Translations under genes and position numbers: made by a program
Part shown: piece after piece, positions 63,957 to 64,000 of the stretch
How the letters are laid out: the number at the start of each line of letters is the position of its first letter
Numbering within the stretch: position 1 is the first letter of the stretch
From: CAZWSX01 sp964636985
GTDB lineage: Bacteria > Planctomycetota > Planctomycetia > Pirellulales > Pirellulaceae
Assembly (NCBI GenBank): GCA_964636985.1
Contig: CAZWSX010000002.1
Location: 310,001-374,000, forward strand
DNA: 64,000 nucleotides
Direction of reading: 5' to 3'
The notes under the pieces: generated by a model
Seen by the model: the letters and a program-made list of their open reading frames with translations, nothing else
Database searches by the model: none
Told to the model about the DNA's origin: nothing

Positions 63957-64000
63957 GCCGATTCAAAGGATTCGCTAGAAAGTTCAAAATCCCCTTGTCT

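Noticed and set aside
1..64000. CRISPR array, rRNA, tRNA, integron or prophage
   Set aside because: No regularly spaced direct repeats, cas, integrase or rRNA sequence were seen; tandem repeats here are only two units long.

Overview
The window reads as a chromosomal segment from a member of the Planctomycetota, most likely order Pirellulales. The evidence is the density of phylum-typical families: DUF1592/DUF1552 and DUF1549/DUF1501 gene pairs with CxxCH motifs, a DUF1559 domain, an N-terminal 'DPYxxWLGI' J-like module, zinc-ribbon membrane proteins and a C-terminal NPYxPP tail. Coding is dense on both strands, with structured intergenic repeats between many genes. I saw no tRNA, rRNA, CRISPR array or intact insertion sequence.

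Layout. 1-8.6 kb: an F-type ATP synthase operon on the minus strand (atpZ-like, atpI-like, B, E, F, H, A, G, D; atpC would lie left of the window). Its membrane subunits carry unusual signal peptides, N-terminal extensions and His-rich segments. 9.3-19.4 kb: a Rho-N/DUF4912 protein, an Ogt-type DNA repair methyltransferase, a DUF1294 protein, a sulfotransferase, endonuclease IV head-to-head with an IF-1-like small protein and a GNAT acetyltransferase, a vWA lipoprotein and a Cys/Met-metabolism PLP enzyme. 19.5-31.9 kb: a quinone-oxidoreductase-like MDR enzyme, an AlaC-type aminotransferase, a Nudix hydrolase, argC, several planctomycete hypotheticals and a HAD phosphatase. 32-38.5 kb: groES-groEL, a zinc-ribbon protein, a small regulatory PTS group (hpf, EIIA, HPr) and an orphan protein of uncertain family. 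38.6-43 kb: a haem-motif cyclase-like toroid protein followed by a BlaI repressor and an M56 protease fused to a DUF1559 domain. A perfect 16-bp palindrome in front of blaI is a candidate operator. 43-50.7 kb: a decaying hydrolase pseudogene and an RND tripartite efflux system. 51-60.9 kb: a LysA-like decarboxylase and two convergent planctomycete cytochrome/DUF gene sets, one including an ankyrin-repeat protein. 61-64 kb: two AhpD/carboxymuconolactone-decarboxylase proteins.

The most striking observation is at 61.0-61.6 kb on the minus strand. A complete AhpD-like gene has one in-frame TGA exactly where the second catalytic cysteine of the CxxCxxxH motif belongs (C98-F-Y-TGA-T-E-S-H105, with the relay Glu12 residues upstream). 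The frame stays open and family-like for the rest of the protein, and the RNA just after the TGA can fold into hairpins in the place where a bacterial SECIS element sits. This is best read as a selenocysteine protein, which a gene caller would split into two fragments.

Two families of intergenic inverted repeats (GTAGCCGC...GCGGCTAC and GTAGC-CGGAC...GTCCG-GCTAC) recur across the window and look like REP/MITE-type elements mobilised in trans.
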